Source: Aminobacter niigataensis
GTDB lineage: Bacteria; Pseudomonadota; Alphaproteobacteria; Rhizobiales; Rhizobiaceae
DNA: 64,000 nt
NCBI RefSeq assembly: GCF_014200015.1
Contig: NZ_JACHOT010000004.1
Span: 124,001-188,000, forward strand
Direction of reading: 5' to 3'
A program made the position numbers and the translations under genes. Positions 53,879 through 63,177 of this stretch are shown piece after piece. Every line of letters begins with the position of its first letter. Position 1 is the first letter of the stretch. A model generated the notes under the pieces. It did no database searches. It was not told where the DNA came from and was given only the letters and a program-made list of their open reading frames with translations.

Positions 53879-54790
53879 ATGCGGTTTTCGCCGTCGGATT
53901 TGCGCGGTCTCGCCGTGTTCCGGTCGATCATCGACAATGGCGGCTTCGGCGGCGCCCAGTTGGCCCTCGGCATGAGCCAGTCGACGTTGAGCTTTCATCT
54001 GAAGGCGCTGGAAGATCGTGTCGGCTTCGAATTGTGCCGCCGAGGCCGCCGCGGCTTCCAGCTCACCGAAAAGGGCCGGGAAGTGTTCGAGGCCTCCAAG
54101 AGCCTCGTCGCAGCCGTTTCAAGTTTCGAAAGCAAGCTCGGCGAACTGAAGAAGGAGATCGTGGGGACACTCCGTGTCGGCGTGGTTGCCAACACTGTCA
54201 GCGATCCGAATCTGCCCATCGACGCGGTGATGGAAGCATGCCTGCGGAAGGTGAAGGACGCCGACATCGAGCTTCTGGTCGCACACCCGCAGGCGCTGAT
54301 AGACGAATTGGGAAGAGACGGCATCGATATTGCGCTGACGCCGCCGATGCGTATCAGTGCGGATTTTCGCGAGAAGGTCTTCTACCACGAGATGCACTCG
54401 CTCTACTGCAGCCACCGCCACCCCCTGTTCAAGGTTGGCAAGGCGGCGCTGACACGAGAGGAAATCGCCCGCCACGACTTCATTGTGCGGTCTTACGCCA
54501 ACAAGGCCGAGATCAGCTTCTATCCGGGTGCCCAGGTACGGATTCAGTCATCCACCATGGAGGCGCAGGCGATCTTGGTCCTGAGCGGCAGCGTGATCGG
54601 CTATCTGCCCGAACATTTCGCTCGCCAGTGGGAGCAAAGCGGCCAGATGCGGCGGCTGAATTCACCGGCCGAGCGCTATGCCTCGCCGTTGGTGATCGTC
54701 TCGAAGCTGGATCAGAGAATTTCCGCGATCCAGCGCATGTTCATCAAGGAACTGACGAGCCGGTGCGTTCTGGATGGAACCGGCCCGTAG
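53879..54790 (+). CDS. LysR family transcriptional regulator (first of two paralogs)
   Basis: The 303-residue protein has an N-terminal winged helix (residues 6-65: RGLAVFRSIIDNGGFGGAQ, MSQSTLSFHLKALEDRVGF) and a periplasmic-binding-type effector domain (about 95-300). A GAGGGAGG SD precedes the ATG. It is divergent from the Rid gene and convergent with the ureohydrolase gene (75 bp between stops). Its recognition region closely resembles that of the second LysR protein at 59.3 kb (both read FRxxxDNxGFxGAQxAL, KALExRxGF, GFQLTEKG), and both share the effector-domain segment SSTMEAQAILVLSG/VSNMEAQAILILSG. The two probably arose by duplication and may sense related molecules. Confidence 0.93.
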   Translation: MRFSPSDLRGLAVFRSIIDNGGFGGAQLALGMSQSTLSFHLKALEDRVGFELCRRGRRGFQLTEKGREVFEASKSLVAAVSSFESKLGELKKEIVGTLRVGVVANTVSDPNLPIDAVMEACLRKVKDADIELLVAHPQALIDELGRDGIDIALTPPMRISADFREKVFYHEMHSLYCSHRHPLFKVGKAALTREEIARHDFIVRSYANKAEISFYPGAQVRIQSSTMEAQAILVLSGSVIGYLPEHFARQWEQSGQMRRLNSPAERYASPLVIVSKLDQRISAIQRMFIKELTSRCVLDGTGP

Positions 54791-54865
54791 GCCTTCATCG
54801 TTGTCTGCTTGCCAGACCCAAGCCAGCCTCCAAAGGCCCCCCAGGTCCGGCTCGCATTTAGGCCG

Positions 54866-55879
54866 TCACGAAGAAGGCTGCCATTTCCACTTACGGCCGC
54901 AACCGGCCTTGCGCGCGGCCATGGCGGCGAATGCCTCGGCCATCAGTCGAGCGGCAAGCGCCGAGGTGATGTGCGAGGCGCTGTCATGCTCGGGAGCAAC
55001 CTCGACGACGTCGAAACCGACAAGGCCGTTCTCGCAGACCAGCCTTACGGCATCGATGGCCTCCCTGGCCGTCAGTCCGCCGGGCTCGATGCTGTTCGTG
55101 GCCGGCGCGAAGGCCGGATCGACACCATCGATGTCGAAGCTGACATAAGGGGCCTGCCCGTCAGGAGAAGCCACCTGAAGCGCCTCGATGGCGACCTCAG
55201 AGATCCCGCGCGCCTCGATTTCCGACATTCCATAGATGCGGATTCCAAGCTCACGTGCGATGGGCGTCCACTCCTGGACGTTGCGCGGGCCGCGCGCGCC
55301 GATGATCGCGACGCGACGCGGATCGATATTGGGAAGCTCGCAGATGCGCTTGAGCGGCGAGGCGCGGGTCAGGCGGTCCTCACGATAGCTCTCGGCGAGA
55401 TCGAGATGGGTATCGAAGATGACCATGCCGGCCTTGTAGTCAATATCCCGGACGGCCTCTTTCACCGCCGGATATGTAACGCCATGATCGCCGCCGATCA
55501 TGAAAGGAACGGCCGACGCCTTCTTGACGGCAGCAATTCGCGCCTCGAGACGCTCGTAGCTCCTGGCATTGTCACCGGGCACGATATCGACATCGCCGGC
55601 ATCGAGCACCTTGATGTGGTTGAAGACTTCGAGATCCCAATCGAAGTTGTATGACCCATAGAGAAGCGACAGCTTGCGAACCCAGGCCGGTGCCAGGCGC
55701 GTAGCACCGCCGCGCAGTGTTGCAATGCCGTCGTAGGGCATGCCGACCACGATCGCGTCGGCTTCGACGTCCGACAGATCGGGGCAGTATGGCGTTGCCA
55801 TGAAGCTGGGCGTGTCGCCATAGATCAGCTTGACCAGCCGGGGATTCTCGAAGGCGCTTTCAGTCATCATCATTTCCAT
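54866..55879 (-). CDS. Divergent ureohydrolase (arginase/agmatinase superfamily), catalytic His replaced by Arg
   Basis: The 337-residue protein has the binuclear Mn ureohydrolase fold. All six expected metal ligands are present: His132 (GGDHG), Asp156, His158 and Asp160 (FDTHLDL), Asp249 and Asp251 (SFDIDGVDP); the conserved Glu293 (VVEVAPEHD) is too. The His that shuttles protons in arginase and agmatinase (usually HGxPxRR) is Arg172 here (LTRASPLKRI, codon CGC). The usual GTGTPEPGG loop reads ATNSIEPGG. Canonical family members hydrolyse guanidino groups of arginine, agmatine or guanidinobutyrate to urea. With this active-site change, the substrate or reaction may differ, so I do not name it SpeB. 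The ATG at 55879 has two further in-frame ATGs just after it (55873, 55867 region). It lies 136 bp downstream of the ABC ATPase gene on the same strand. Confidence 0.9.
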   Translation of the reverse strand: MEMMMTESAFENPRLVKLIYGDTPSFMATPYCPDLSDVEADAIVVGMPYDGIATLRGGATRLAPAWVRKLSLLYGSYNFDWDLEVFNHIKVLDAGDVDIVPGDNARSYERLEARIAAVKKASAVPFMIGGDHGVTYPAVKEAVRDIDYKAGMVIFDTHLDLAESYREDRLTRASPLKRICELPNIDPRRVAIIGARGPRNVQEWTPIARELGIRIYGMSEIEARGISEVAIEALQVASPDGQAPYVSFDIDGVDPAFAPATNSIEPGGLTAREAIDAVRLVCENGLVGFDVVEVAPEHDSASHITSALAARLMAEAFAAMAARKAGCGRKWKWQPSS

Positions 55880-56015
55880 TCTTGCAGTTTAGAATAGTTG
55901 CCCGAAGGCACGCCCAGGCCCTGGAACCGGATCGTACCGATCCGGTTCCGCTGGCGTGACCTGCAGGTTGGGAAGAACTCGTGGACTAAGTCGCCGGACT
56001 TGCGCTGACCTTCCG

Positions 56016-56834
56016 CTAGAAGGAGCGCGTCCTCCAGGTGTCGAGGAATTGCTTGAGGCGGTCGTTACGAGGGTTCTTGAAGATCTCGTCCGGACTGCCT
56101 TGTTCAAGGATCACGCCTCGATCCATGAAGACGACCGTGTCGGCCATCTGTGCGGCAAACCCCATTTCGTGTGTCACAATGGCCATGGTCATGCCTTCGA
56201 CGGCAAGCTGGCGCATCACGCCAAGCACCTCGCCCACCAACTCGGGATCAAGCGCCGAGGTCGGTTCGTCAAACAGGATGACGTGCGGCTTCATCGCGAG
56301 TGCCCGGGCAATGGCCACCCGTTGCTGCTGTCCGCCGGACAATTGCGACGGGTAGTTGCCAGCCTTGTCGCCCAGGCCGACCTTGGAGAGTGCTTCTCGG
56401 GCCTCCCTTTCGGCCTGATCAGCCTTCAGCTTGCGCGTGACGCGAAGCGCCAAAGCGACGTTTTCCAGAGCCGTCATGTGCGGCCAGAGATTGAAGTGCT
56501 GAAAAACCATGCCGACGTTGCGGCGCACCTTGGCGAGCTCGCGATGCCCCTGCATGAGACGGCGCTCGCCCTGTTGCTTGTAGCCCAGCAGTTGCCCCTC
56601 GATGCTGACCCTGCCGCCGGTATAGGGATCCAGGAAGGCAAGGCATCGGAGCAGCGTGCTCTTGCCGGACCCCGACGGGCCGATGATGCAAACGACTTCC
56701 GACCTTCGGATCTTCAGATCGATCCCATTGAGAACAGGCACCGGACCAAAGGTCTTGGTGAGTTCCTCGACCTCGATGACAACCTCCCGGTCGGAGGCAG
56801 CCAATTCAACCCGGGGCTGACCATTAAGCGCCAT
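56016..56834 (-). CDS. Polar amino acid ABC transporter, ATPase subunit
   Basis: The 272-residue ATPase is a GlnQ/HisP-type subunit. Motifs are Walker [19 protein letters not shown] near residue 60, the Q-loop [10 protein letters not shown], the signature [19 protein letters not shown] near 165, Walker [20 protein letters not shown], and the H-loop [10 protein letters not shown]. The start at 56834 is inside the end of the permease gene upstream (ATG overlap of 11 bp), which supports co-translation. It has a 30-residue N-terminal extension before [13 protein letters not shown]. It is the last gene of the SBP-permease-permease-ATPase operon. Confidence 0.95.
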   Translation of the reverse strand: MALNGQPRVELAASDREVVIEVEELTKTFGPVPVLNGIDLKIRRSEVVCIIGPSGSGKSTLLRCLAFLDPYTGGRVSIEGQLLGYKQQGERRLMQGHRELAKVRRNVGMVFQHFNLWPHMTALENVALALRVTRKLKADQAEREAREALSKVGLGDKAGNYPSQLSGGQQQRVAIARALAMKPHVILFDEPTSALDPELVGEVLGVMRQLAVEGMTMAIVTHEMGFAAQMADTVVFMDRGVILEQGSPDEIFKNPRNDRLKQFLDTWRTRSF

Positions 56835-57477
56835 GACTAAACCTCCGCTCCAGGAACAGGCCACACCGGGCGACGGCCTCAATGATGACCCAGTAGATGA
56901 CTGTGACCGCGATGTATGGTTCGATTATCGACGACGTCTCGTTGACGATCTGGGTCGCGACCTTCGTCAACTCGCTGACGGTGATGATGGAAAGCAGCGC
57001 CGACTCCTTGAACATCATGACGATCTGACCAAACAGGGCGGGAATGATGAGCCGCAGCATCTGCGGAATCTTGATACGCAGGACGATGCTGGTCCGCGAA
57101 AGACCGAGCATTTCTCCCGCCTCGATCTGTCCGCGCGGGATCGACTGAAAGCCGGCGCGGAATATCTCCGCAAAATAGGCTGCCCCGTAGATCCCCAGTC
57201 CGAGAATTCCTGCGGGAACCGGGTCCACAACGAGCCCGATGGAGGGCCCGCCGTAGTAGAGCATGAACAGCACGATCAGGACGGGCGTGCCGCGCATGAT
57301 CTCGACATACGTCCTGACCATCCATCGGACCGGCGCCAAAGAGCTTCCGTTGAGAAGTTCGAGGACGAGACCAAGACCGAGCGCCAACACTGTCGCCAGC
57401 GATGTCACGTAAAGAGTGGCCCAGGCTCCCGATAGGAGCAGTGGCAGGAATTGGCTGATTGTATCGATGACCGTCAC
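56824..57477 (-). CDS. Polar amino acid ABC transporter, permease subunit 1
   Basis: The 217-residue membrane protein belongs to the HisMQ/GlnP permease family with about five helices. The coupling motif is [20 protein letters not shown] near residue 108, where the ATPase docks, and [16 protein letters not shown] near 62 is typical. The GTG at 57477 overlaps the stop of the other permease (GTGA junction). Confidence 0.94.
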   Translation of the reverse strand: MTVIDTISQFLPLLLSGAWATLYVTSLATVLALGLGLVLELLNGSSLAPVRWMVRTYVEIMRGTPVLIVLFMLYYGGPSIGLVVDPVPAGILGLGIYGAAYFAEIFRAGFQSIPRGQIEAGEMLGLSRTSIVLRIKIPQMLRLIIPALFGQIVMMFKESALLSIITVSELTKVATQIVNETSSIIEPYIAVTVIYWVIIEAVARCGLFLERRFSHGA

Positions 57478-58133
57478 GCCCGGGCTCCACGTGCAAGTCG
57501 CGCCTCGGCACGACGCCCCAACTGCGCAATGACCAGATTCATGACGATGTAGATGATGGCGATCAGCCCGTAGACCTCGAGTGGCCGATAGGTAGCGGAG
57601 ACAATCTGCTGCCCGGTCCGCAGAAGTTCTGTCACCGAGATGACCGAAATAATCGACGAGTTTTTCAGGATGCTTATGAACTCATTGGTGATGGCGGGCG
57701 TCACTAGACGCAGCAGCTGCGGGATGACGATACGCCGGCGGATGGTGATGGGCGCTATGCCAAGCATCTGCGCCGCCTCCACCTGTCCCTTGGGAACGGC
57801 GCTCAATCCTCCGCGGAAGATTTCTGCCTGGAAAGCCGATGTGTTCAGTATCAATGCGAGCACCGCGGCGGTGACCGGCGAGAGATCCAGCCCGATCGAC
57901 GGCAGCAGATAAAAGACGAGCAGAATCTGCACGAGCAACGGCGTGCCACGCCAGAAACTCCGGTAGACCGCGCAGAACAGGCGGATCGGCCGGTTATGTG
58001 AGACGAGGCCAAAAGCGAAGGCCAGTCCCAGCGGCATGCCGAGCAGGATGGAGGCGCCTGAAATGACTGCCGTCGTTGCCGCGCCCACCAGCAGCATCTC
58101 CTTGTAGGCCCATGCAATGTGCAGAAATTCCAT
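57474..58133 (-). CDS. Polar amino acid ABC transporter, permease subunit 2
   Basis: The 219-residue HisMQ/GlnP-type permease has about five helices, the RGTPLLVQILLVFYLLPSIG segment near residue 65 and the EAA-type coupling loop FRGGLSAVPKGQVEAAQMLG near 108. The ATG at 58133 has a very strong SD (AGGAGGAGCGG). It is followed by the second permease gene, with which it should form a heterodimer. A stable hairpin lies between it and the substrate-binding protein gene. Confidence 0.94.
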   Translation of the reverse strand: MEFLHIAWAYKEMLLVGAATTAVISGASILLGMPLGLAFAFGLVSHNRPIRLFCAVYRSFWRGTPLLVQILLVFYLLPSIGLDLSPVTAAVLALILNTSAFQAEIFRGGLSAVPKGQVEAAQMLGIAPITIRRRIVIPQLLRLVTPAITNEFISILKNSSIISVISVTELLRTGQQIVSATYRPLEVYGLIAIIYIVMNLVIAQLGRRAEARLARGARA

Positions 58134-58171
58134 CCGCTCCTCCTCCTGGCGCGACTCGTACGGGATTGCTC

Positions 58172-58199
58172 GTCGGCGCCGCCGTTTGGCGGCGCCGAC
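58172..58199 (-). promoter_or_regulatory. Intercistronic hairpin between the binding-protein and permease genes
   Basis: A perfect 12-bp stem GTCGGCGCCGCC/GGCGGCGCCGAC (58172-58183 with 58188-58199) with a GTTT loop lies in the 96-bp gap. There is no U run. Such stems often protect the upstream message, allowing the binding protein to be made in excess over the membrane parts. Confidence 0.7.
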
Positions 58200-58229
58200 A
58201 GTTCGGGACGGCCTGGTGGCCGATGTGCC

Positions 58230-59096
58230 TTATTGCGGTGCTGGGAGCGTCAACGGCAGATCGACGGAACTGCCGATCCATTTTTTCTGGAGTTCCGCCA
58301 GGACACCGCTCTTGTTCAGTTCCTGCAGACGCTCGTCGATCTTGCGGATCAGAGTGGCACTGTCTTCGTCCCTGCGTGCCGCCCAGGTGATATAACGGCT
58401 GGGTCCGAAGGCGGGCTGAACGACCTCGAAATCATCGGGGCGCTTCTGTTTCAGCATGAACAAAGCCGGCAGCGTATTGGCCACGGCATCGATACGACCG
58501 ACCATCAGGTCAGCGTAGGCCTCCTCGAAGCCGACATAGGTCTTGACTTCCTTGACCGGGATTCCCTGCGCCTTGAGCTGCTCGGCAAATGCATTTATGT
58601 CGCCGAGCGGAACCGAACCGGCCTGCGTGCCGACAATCTTGCCGGCGATGTCCTCGGACACGTTGAGCGATGTGTCGGATTTGCGCTTGATCAGAGCGAC
58701 GGTGGCGTCCGCAATCGGCGCGCTCAACGCGAACTTCTCATAGCGCGCCTTGTCGGCCACGATCGAGGTGACGACATAATCGAACTTTTTCGCCTGAAGG
58801 CCAGGAAGAATTCCCTGGAAAGGCAGGTCCATCCGGTTCAGCTTGACGTCGGGGAAAACCTCCATGACGCGAGCGATGACATCGGCCGAATAGCCGACGA
58901 TCTCGCCGTTTTCGACGAACTCGAACGGCGCATAACGCGCCTCCGTCCCAACCACGAATTCGCCGCGCGTCTCGATCGACGCAAGCAGGTCCTGCTCTCC
59001 GGCATGTGCTGGCACCGCAGCAAGAGCGGCCGCGCAACAGCCCAGCGTCAACGACAAAAGGCGCGAAATAAATGCCGACTTGACCTTACCACCCAC
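58230..59096 (-). CDS. Periplasmic substrate-binding protein, polar amino acid type
   Basis: The 288-residue protein has a signal peptide (cleavage likely after AVPAHA near residue 33) and an SBP_bac_3 (family 3) ligand-binding domain: FVVGTEARYAPFEFVENGEI near residue 48, ADVIARVMEVFPDVKLNRM near 70 and VGTQAGSVPLGDINAFAEQL near 155. The ligand Arg/Asp pattern in these positions fits amino-acid-like or guanidino ligands but is not specific. The GTG at 59096 has a GGGAGG SD; a TTG ten codons upstream is less likely. It is the first gene of the operon and is divergent from the second LysR gene. Confidence 0.93.
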   Translation of the reverse strand: MGGKVKSAFISRLLSLTLGCCAAALAAVPAHAGEQDLLASIETRGEFVVGTEARYAPFEFVENGEIVGYSADVIARVMEVFPDVKLNRMDLPFQGILPGLQAKKFDYVVTSIVADKARYEKFALSAPIADATVALIKRKSDTSLNVSEDIAGKIVGTQAGSVPLGDINAFAEQLKAQGIPVKEVKTYVGFEEAYADLMVGRIDAVANTLPALFMLKQKRPDDFEVVQPAFGPSRYITWAARRDEDSATLIRKIDERLQELNKSGVLAELQKKWIGSSVDLPLTLPAPQ

Positions 59097-59244
59097 AAGC
59101 CACCTCCCTGATTTTTTCCACCCCAAGCTTCGGCCTCATGGCACGAGCCGTAGGGACAGGGGCGACTGATAGACAGTATTTTACATCACATACATCTCAA
59201 TTTTGCGATGCTGACATTCAATTTCCAAATACTTGATCGCTGAT

Positions 59245-59250
59245 TATAAT
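59245..59250 (+). promoter_or_regulatory. Candidate -10 element for the second LysR gene
   Basis: A perfect TATAAT lies 86 bp upstream of the LysR start in the AT-rich divergent region (59160-59255). The matching -35 at 17-bp spacing (TTTCCA) is poor, so the promoter may need an activator. Confidence 0.4.
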
Positions 59251-59335
59251 GCGGTTCTGGAACGCGCTGAACGCGGGCGGAATGTTGCACATCCGCCTGG
59301 GAGCGGCGGGCAAAAACGTGCAAAAAGGGGTAACG

Positions 59336-60232
59336 ATGCGATTTTCGGACATGGATCTGAAGTCGATCCGCGTCTTTCGTGCTGTGGTCGATAACCATGG
59401 TTTCGCGGGCGCCCAGATCGCCCTCAACATAAGCCAGCCTGCCGTAAGCGCTCACATCAAAGCCTTGGAGGAACGACTCGGCTTTACCCTGTGCCAAAGA
59501 GGCAAGTCGGGCTTCCAGCTCACGGAGAAAGGCGAGCGCGTCTATGACAGCATCAAGACGCTGCTTCATGCGGTCGAACACTGCGAGACGGCAATTGGCG
59601 AACTGCGCCACCACCTGACCGGCGTACTGCGCCTGGGGCTTGCGGCCAACACCATCACCGACAGGAATTTCTCCATCCGCGAAGCCATGGAGAGATTCAA
59701 CCTGCGCGACCACGACGTCTCGCCCAACATTCTGATCGGAACGCCGGACCTTCTGGAGAAGGAGCTATTGAACGGATCGCTTCATCTGGCGGTGGGAAAT
59801 TTCACGAGCAATTTCGATGTTTTGCGCTACCGAAAGCTCTATGACGAAAAGAACACGATCTATTGCAGCGCTCACAGCCCCCTCTTCACGATAGACGATG
59901 CGGAAATTTCGCCGACGAAGGTTCGGAATGGCAATTTCGTCACCCGCGCCTATCTGAACCAGATTGAGCTGTCGCACCTTCCCGGCACGCGCCCATGCGC
60001 CGTCGTCTCGAACATGGAGGCGCAAGCGATCCTGATCCTCAGCGGCAACTATATCGGCTATCTTGCGGATCACTATGCCGCGGGGTGGGTGGAAACGGGC
60101 GAACTCCGACCGCTGTCCCATCCCGAGCTCGACAGGCTCATCCCGTTCCATCTGGTGACCCGGAAGGGGATGCCGCCGTCGCAGGTGGTAGAAGTGTTTA
60201 TTGCAGATTTGTGCGCAGCCATGCGCGTCTGA
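59336..60232 (+). CDS. LysR family transcriptional regulator (second paralog)
   Basis: The 298-residue protein has a winged-helix domain (residues 6-65: KSIRVFRAVVDNHGFAGAQ, ISQPAVSAHIKALEERLGF) and an effector domain. The ATG at 59336 has AAAGGGG upstream; the frame extends 29 codons further but without SD. It is divergent from the amino-acid-type ABC operon and convergent with the spermidine-type ABC operon, so it is well placed to control the first. It resembles the LysR protein at 53.9 kb along its whole length. Confidence 0.93.
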   Translation: MRFSDMDLKSIRVFRAVVDNHGFAGAQIALNISQPAVSAHIKALEERLGFTLCQRGKSGFQLTEKGERVYDSIKTLLHAVEHCETAIGELRHHLTGVLRLGLAANTITDRNFSIREAMERFNLRDHDVSPNILIGTPDLLEKELLNGSLHLAVGNFTSNFDVLRYRKLYDEKNTIYCSAHSPLFTIDDAEISPTKVRNGNFVTRAYLNQIELSHLPGTRPCAVVSNMEAQAILILSGNYIGYLADHYAAGWVETGELRPLSHPELDRLIPFHLVTRKGMPPSQVVEVFIADLCAAMRV

Positions 60233-60456
60233 GGGTCCAATCCTGGCGGCTCAGGCCCGCGCCGCGCTGACCATCTGCCCGATGGAAACCAACGGCTTGC
60301 GGCCGCCCCCCAAAGCTCTGCGGCAGACACTCGACGAGTTAGTCCTGACCTTCCAATTGCGACGGGCTCTGGCCCTGCGCCGATGCCCGTCGCTTCCCGT
60401 ACTCAAGCCCAACACCGGAACGAACTCAGAATTGGACAGATTCTGCAGGCAACGAC

Positions 60457-61266
60457 TCAATGAGAAGTGCTCAGTTCGTTGCTACGCATTTTGCGTATGG
60501 TCCATTCAATAACCAACGCAACAATCGTCATGGCGATGAGCAAGCTGCTGACCGCGGCAATGGTGGGTTCGACCTCAAGCAAGAGGCTGTTCCAAATACG
60601 CACGGGCAACGTTTCCGCGCGAATCCCTGCGAGGAAAAGCGAGATGAGCAATTCATCGAATGAAGTCAGAAACGAGAACAGCAGTGCGGATATCAGGCCG
60701 GGCATTGCGAGCGGAAGGACAACGTGGCGAAGCACACCAGCGCGCGAGCAGCCGCTGATCATCGCCGCACGCTCAAGATTTGGATCGATGGTCTTCAAGG
60801 TCGACTGCAATATGATCAGAACGACAGGGAGTGCCACGACACTGTGCGCCAACGCGATCCACGGTTTGAACCCTACCAGGCCGAAGCGCGCGGAAAGGAA
60901 GTACATGGCAACCGCAGTTACTATGTGCGGCACAATCAGTGGCATCAGAAGCAAGGCGACAACGGCATTGCGGAAGGCGAAAGCGCCGCGTGCGATTGCA
61001 TAGGCTGCCAGAAACCCCACCGCAGTCGAAAACACGCAGGCCATGAGGGCTATGACGAAGGAGTTCCACAACGACGCGAGCCACCGAGCGTCCCCGAGGA
61101 AGCGGAAATACCACTGCAGCGAAAGGCTTTCCGGCGGGAACTTTAGGTATCCGCCACCGCTGAACGATGCCACGACCACCACGGCGATCGGAGCAAGCAT
61201 CCCGCCGCAAAGCAGAACGACGAGCGCCTGTAGTATCCAGCTTCGGAGTGAATTACCGGCCATCAT
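60457..61266 (-). CDS. Spermidine/putrescine-type ABC transporter, permease PotC-like
   Basis: The 269-residue permease has six predicted helices and the PotC-type coupling loop ERAAMISGCSRAGVLRHVVLPL near residue 180, read as LERAAMISGCSRAGVLRHVV. The start LRSWILQALVVLLCGGMLAP is typical. Its ATG at 61266 overlaps the PotB-like stop. It is the last gene of the operon. The 224 bp beyond it, up to the second LysR stop, contains no gene. Confidence 0.93.
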   Translation of the reverse strand: MMAGNSLRSWILQALVVLLCGGMLAPIAVVVVASFSGGGYLKFPPESLSLQWYFRFLGDARWLASLWNSFVIALMACVFSTAVGFLAAYAIARGAFAFRNAVVALLLMPLIVPHIVTAVAMYFLSARFGLVGFKPWIALAHSVVALPVVLIILQSTLKTIDPNLERAAMISGCSRAGVLRHVVLPLAMPGLISALLFSFLTSFDELLISLFLAGIRAETLPVRIWNSLLLEVEPTIAAVSSLLIAMTIVALVIEWTIRKMRSNELSTSH

Positions 61267-62102
61267 ACGAATCTTTCCCCGGAACGATCCGCAAATCGGC
61301 CGTAGAGCGCATAGAGAGTGAGCGTGATGGCCAGCAGCGCGATCGTCATCAGGGCGGCGACAGGCCAGTTTTGCGAAACCTCGATCTCACGCTCGATGAG
61401 CGTCGCCATCATGATGTCGCCGGTCCCGCCCATGAGGGCAGGCGTTATGAAAAATCCGATCGCAAGGATAAAGACGATCAGCGATCCGGCCATGACTCCG
61501 TGCAGGGTCAACGGCAGGAAGACCTTTGCAAAGATCGTAAGCGGCCTTGCGCCCATTCCCTCGGCGGCCTGGAGCAGCCGGGAATCGACGGCCTTCATCG
61601 CACCAAACAGTGTCAGCACCATATATGGAAGCAGAACATAGGTCATGCCAATGACCACCCCGAGCCGGTTGTACATCAGGTTCAACGGCTCATTGATCAA
61701 CCCGGTCGAAAGAAGAACCTGATTGACGATGCCGTTGCGCCCCAGAATGACCATCCAGGCGTAAGTGCGAACCACAACACTGGTGAAATAGGGAACGACG
61801 ATGCAAATGAGAATGAGGGAAAAGGCGAGTCCCTTTGCTCTCGAGAGCGCGTAGGAAAGTGGGTATCCGATGATCAGCGCGGAAATCGTCACGACCAGAG
61901 CGATCACATTCGTCGTCCAGATTGCCCCAAGGATAGCGCGGGAGCCAAGGACGGACTTCGCCTCCGACCAAATTGCGTCAATGCTGCCAAGCTCCGCCAG
62001 CGAGGCGCCGACAAACCAGGCGATCGGCATCATGAACAGCGCGATCACCAGGACAAGGGCTGGCGCGATGAGCGCCCATTGGCTGATGCGGTAAAGGGGC
62101 AT
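61263..62102 (-). CDS. Spermidine/putrescine-type ABC transporter, permease PotB-like
   Basis: The 279-residue permease has six helices, with PYFTSVVVRTYAWMVILGRN near residue 105 and the EAA loop LQAAEGMGARPLTIFAKVFL near 178. It matches the PotB/PotH group. The start lies 4 bp after the ATPase stop, and its stop overlaps PotC by ATGA. It should form a heterodimer with the PotC-like permease. Confidence 0.93.
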   Translation of the reverse strand: MPLYRISQWALIAPALVLVIALFMMPIAWFVGASLAELGSIDAIWSEAKSVLGSRAILGAIWTTNVIALVVTISALIIGYPLSYALSRAKGLAFSLILICIVVPYFTSVVVRTYAWMVILGRNGIVNQVLLSTGLINEPLNLMYNRLGVVIGMTYVLLPYMVLTLFGAMKAVDSRLLQAAEGMGARPLTIFAKVFLPLTLHGVMAGSLIVFILAIGFFITPALMGGTGDIMMATLIEREIEVSQNWPVAALMTIALLAITLTLYALYGRFADRSGERFV

Positions 62103-62106
62103 CTAA

Positions 62107-63177
62107 TTACTTTCCCAGGAAACGTGCATCAGCCGACTGCCAGGAAAGGAGCACTTTGTCCCCCGGGCTAAAAGTCGAGCTGCTTGAGCCATTTGCCGCG
62201 TCGCACAGGACGGTCTGATCGTTCACGACGGAGACTTCGTAGCGAATGATGTTTCCGAGGAAGGAAACGCGCCTGACCTCACCGGGCAGCTGATTTACGT
62301 TTGGCGGTGCGTCCGACGGCAAGAGGGTCACTTTTTCAGGTCGAACGAACAGTTTCCCATCGTTCAGGTCGCCGATGTCTTCAGCGGTCTGGAATTGCGA
62401 TCCAGTGGCGCTTTGCAGAACACCGTTGACACGTCTCGCCTCGATCAGGTTTGCCTCACCCAGAAATTTGGCGACGAAGGAGCTTTCGGGACGCTCATAG
62501 ATCGCACGCGGTGAGCCCATTTGTGCAATCACGCCCCGGTCCATGATCGCGATGCGATCCGACATGGTGAGGGCTTCTTCCTGATCGTGCGTCACGTAGA
62601 CGACCGTCATACCCAACCGCCGGGAGATCTCCTTGATCTCGACCTGCATGTGGTAGCGCAAGTTCTTGTCGAGAGCTCCCAGAGGCTCATCCATAAGGAC
62701 GACCGAAGGATGCCCGACGATAGCACGCGCCAATGCCACGCGCTGTTGCTGGCCGCCGGAAAGCTGCCGCGCGAAGCGGCTCTCAAACCCTGTAAGCTTG
62801 ACCATCTCCAGTGCTTTTTTTACCCGTTCCGCAATCTCTGCCTTCGGCAGTTTTCGGATGGTCAATGGAAAGGCCACATTCCCGAAGACATCGAGGTGCG
62901 GAAAGATCGCATAGTTCTGGAAAACCATGCCGAGCCCCCGCTCTCGCGGGGGCGCAAAGGTGGCATCGGTGCCATTGATGTGGATGCGGCCCTGGTCGGG
63001 TCGGATGAACCCCGCGAGCAGGGACAAAGTCGTTGTCTTGCCGCTGCCTGAAGGACCCAAAAGACTGAAAAACTCACCTTGCGGGATGGTCAAGGATATA
63101 TCCTTGACCACGGTTTCCCGACCGTAGCTCTTTCTGAGGGCGCTAAGTTCGACGCTTGGAGGAGTGCTCGGTTTCAT
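62107..63177 (-). CDS. Spermidine/putrescine-type ABC transporter, ATPase PotA-like
   Basis: The 356-residue ATPase has Walker [20 protein letters not shown] near residue 38, Q-loop [10 protein letters not shown], signature [15 protein letters not shown] near 135, Walker [22 protein letters not shown]-loop [11 protein letters not shown], and a C-terminal TOBE domain (about 280-350, [12 protein letters not shown]). That domain makes it PotA/FbpC/CysA-like and not GlnQ-like. The ATG at 63177 overlaps the binding-protein stop (ATGA) and is chosen over upstream in-frame ATGs. Substrate assignment to polyamines follows from operon type only. Confidence 0.93.
   Translation of the reverse strand: MKPSTPPSVELSALRKSYGRETVVKDISLTIPQGEFFSLLGPSGSGKTTTLSLLAGFIRPDQGRIHINGTDATFAPPRERGLGMVFQNYAIFPHLDVFGNVAFPLTIRKLPKAEIAERVKKALEMVKLTGFESRFARQLSGGQQQRVALARAIVGHPSVVLMDEPLGALDKNLRYHMQVEIKEISRRLGMTVVYVTHDQEEALTMSDRIAIMDRGVIAQMGSPRAIYERPESSFVAKFLGEANLIEARRVNGVLQSATGSQFQTAEDIGDLNDGKLFVRPEKVTLLPSDAPPNVNQLPGEVRRVSFLGNIIRYEVSVVNDQTVLCDAANGSSSSTFSPGDKVLLSWQSADARFLGK

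Noticed and set aside
60233-60456. Small open frames between the second LysR gene and the PotC-like gene
   Set aside because: Both strands give short Arg/Pro/Ser-rich frames with no RBS or family resemblance. Convergent genes leave this spacer free; I see nothing in it.
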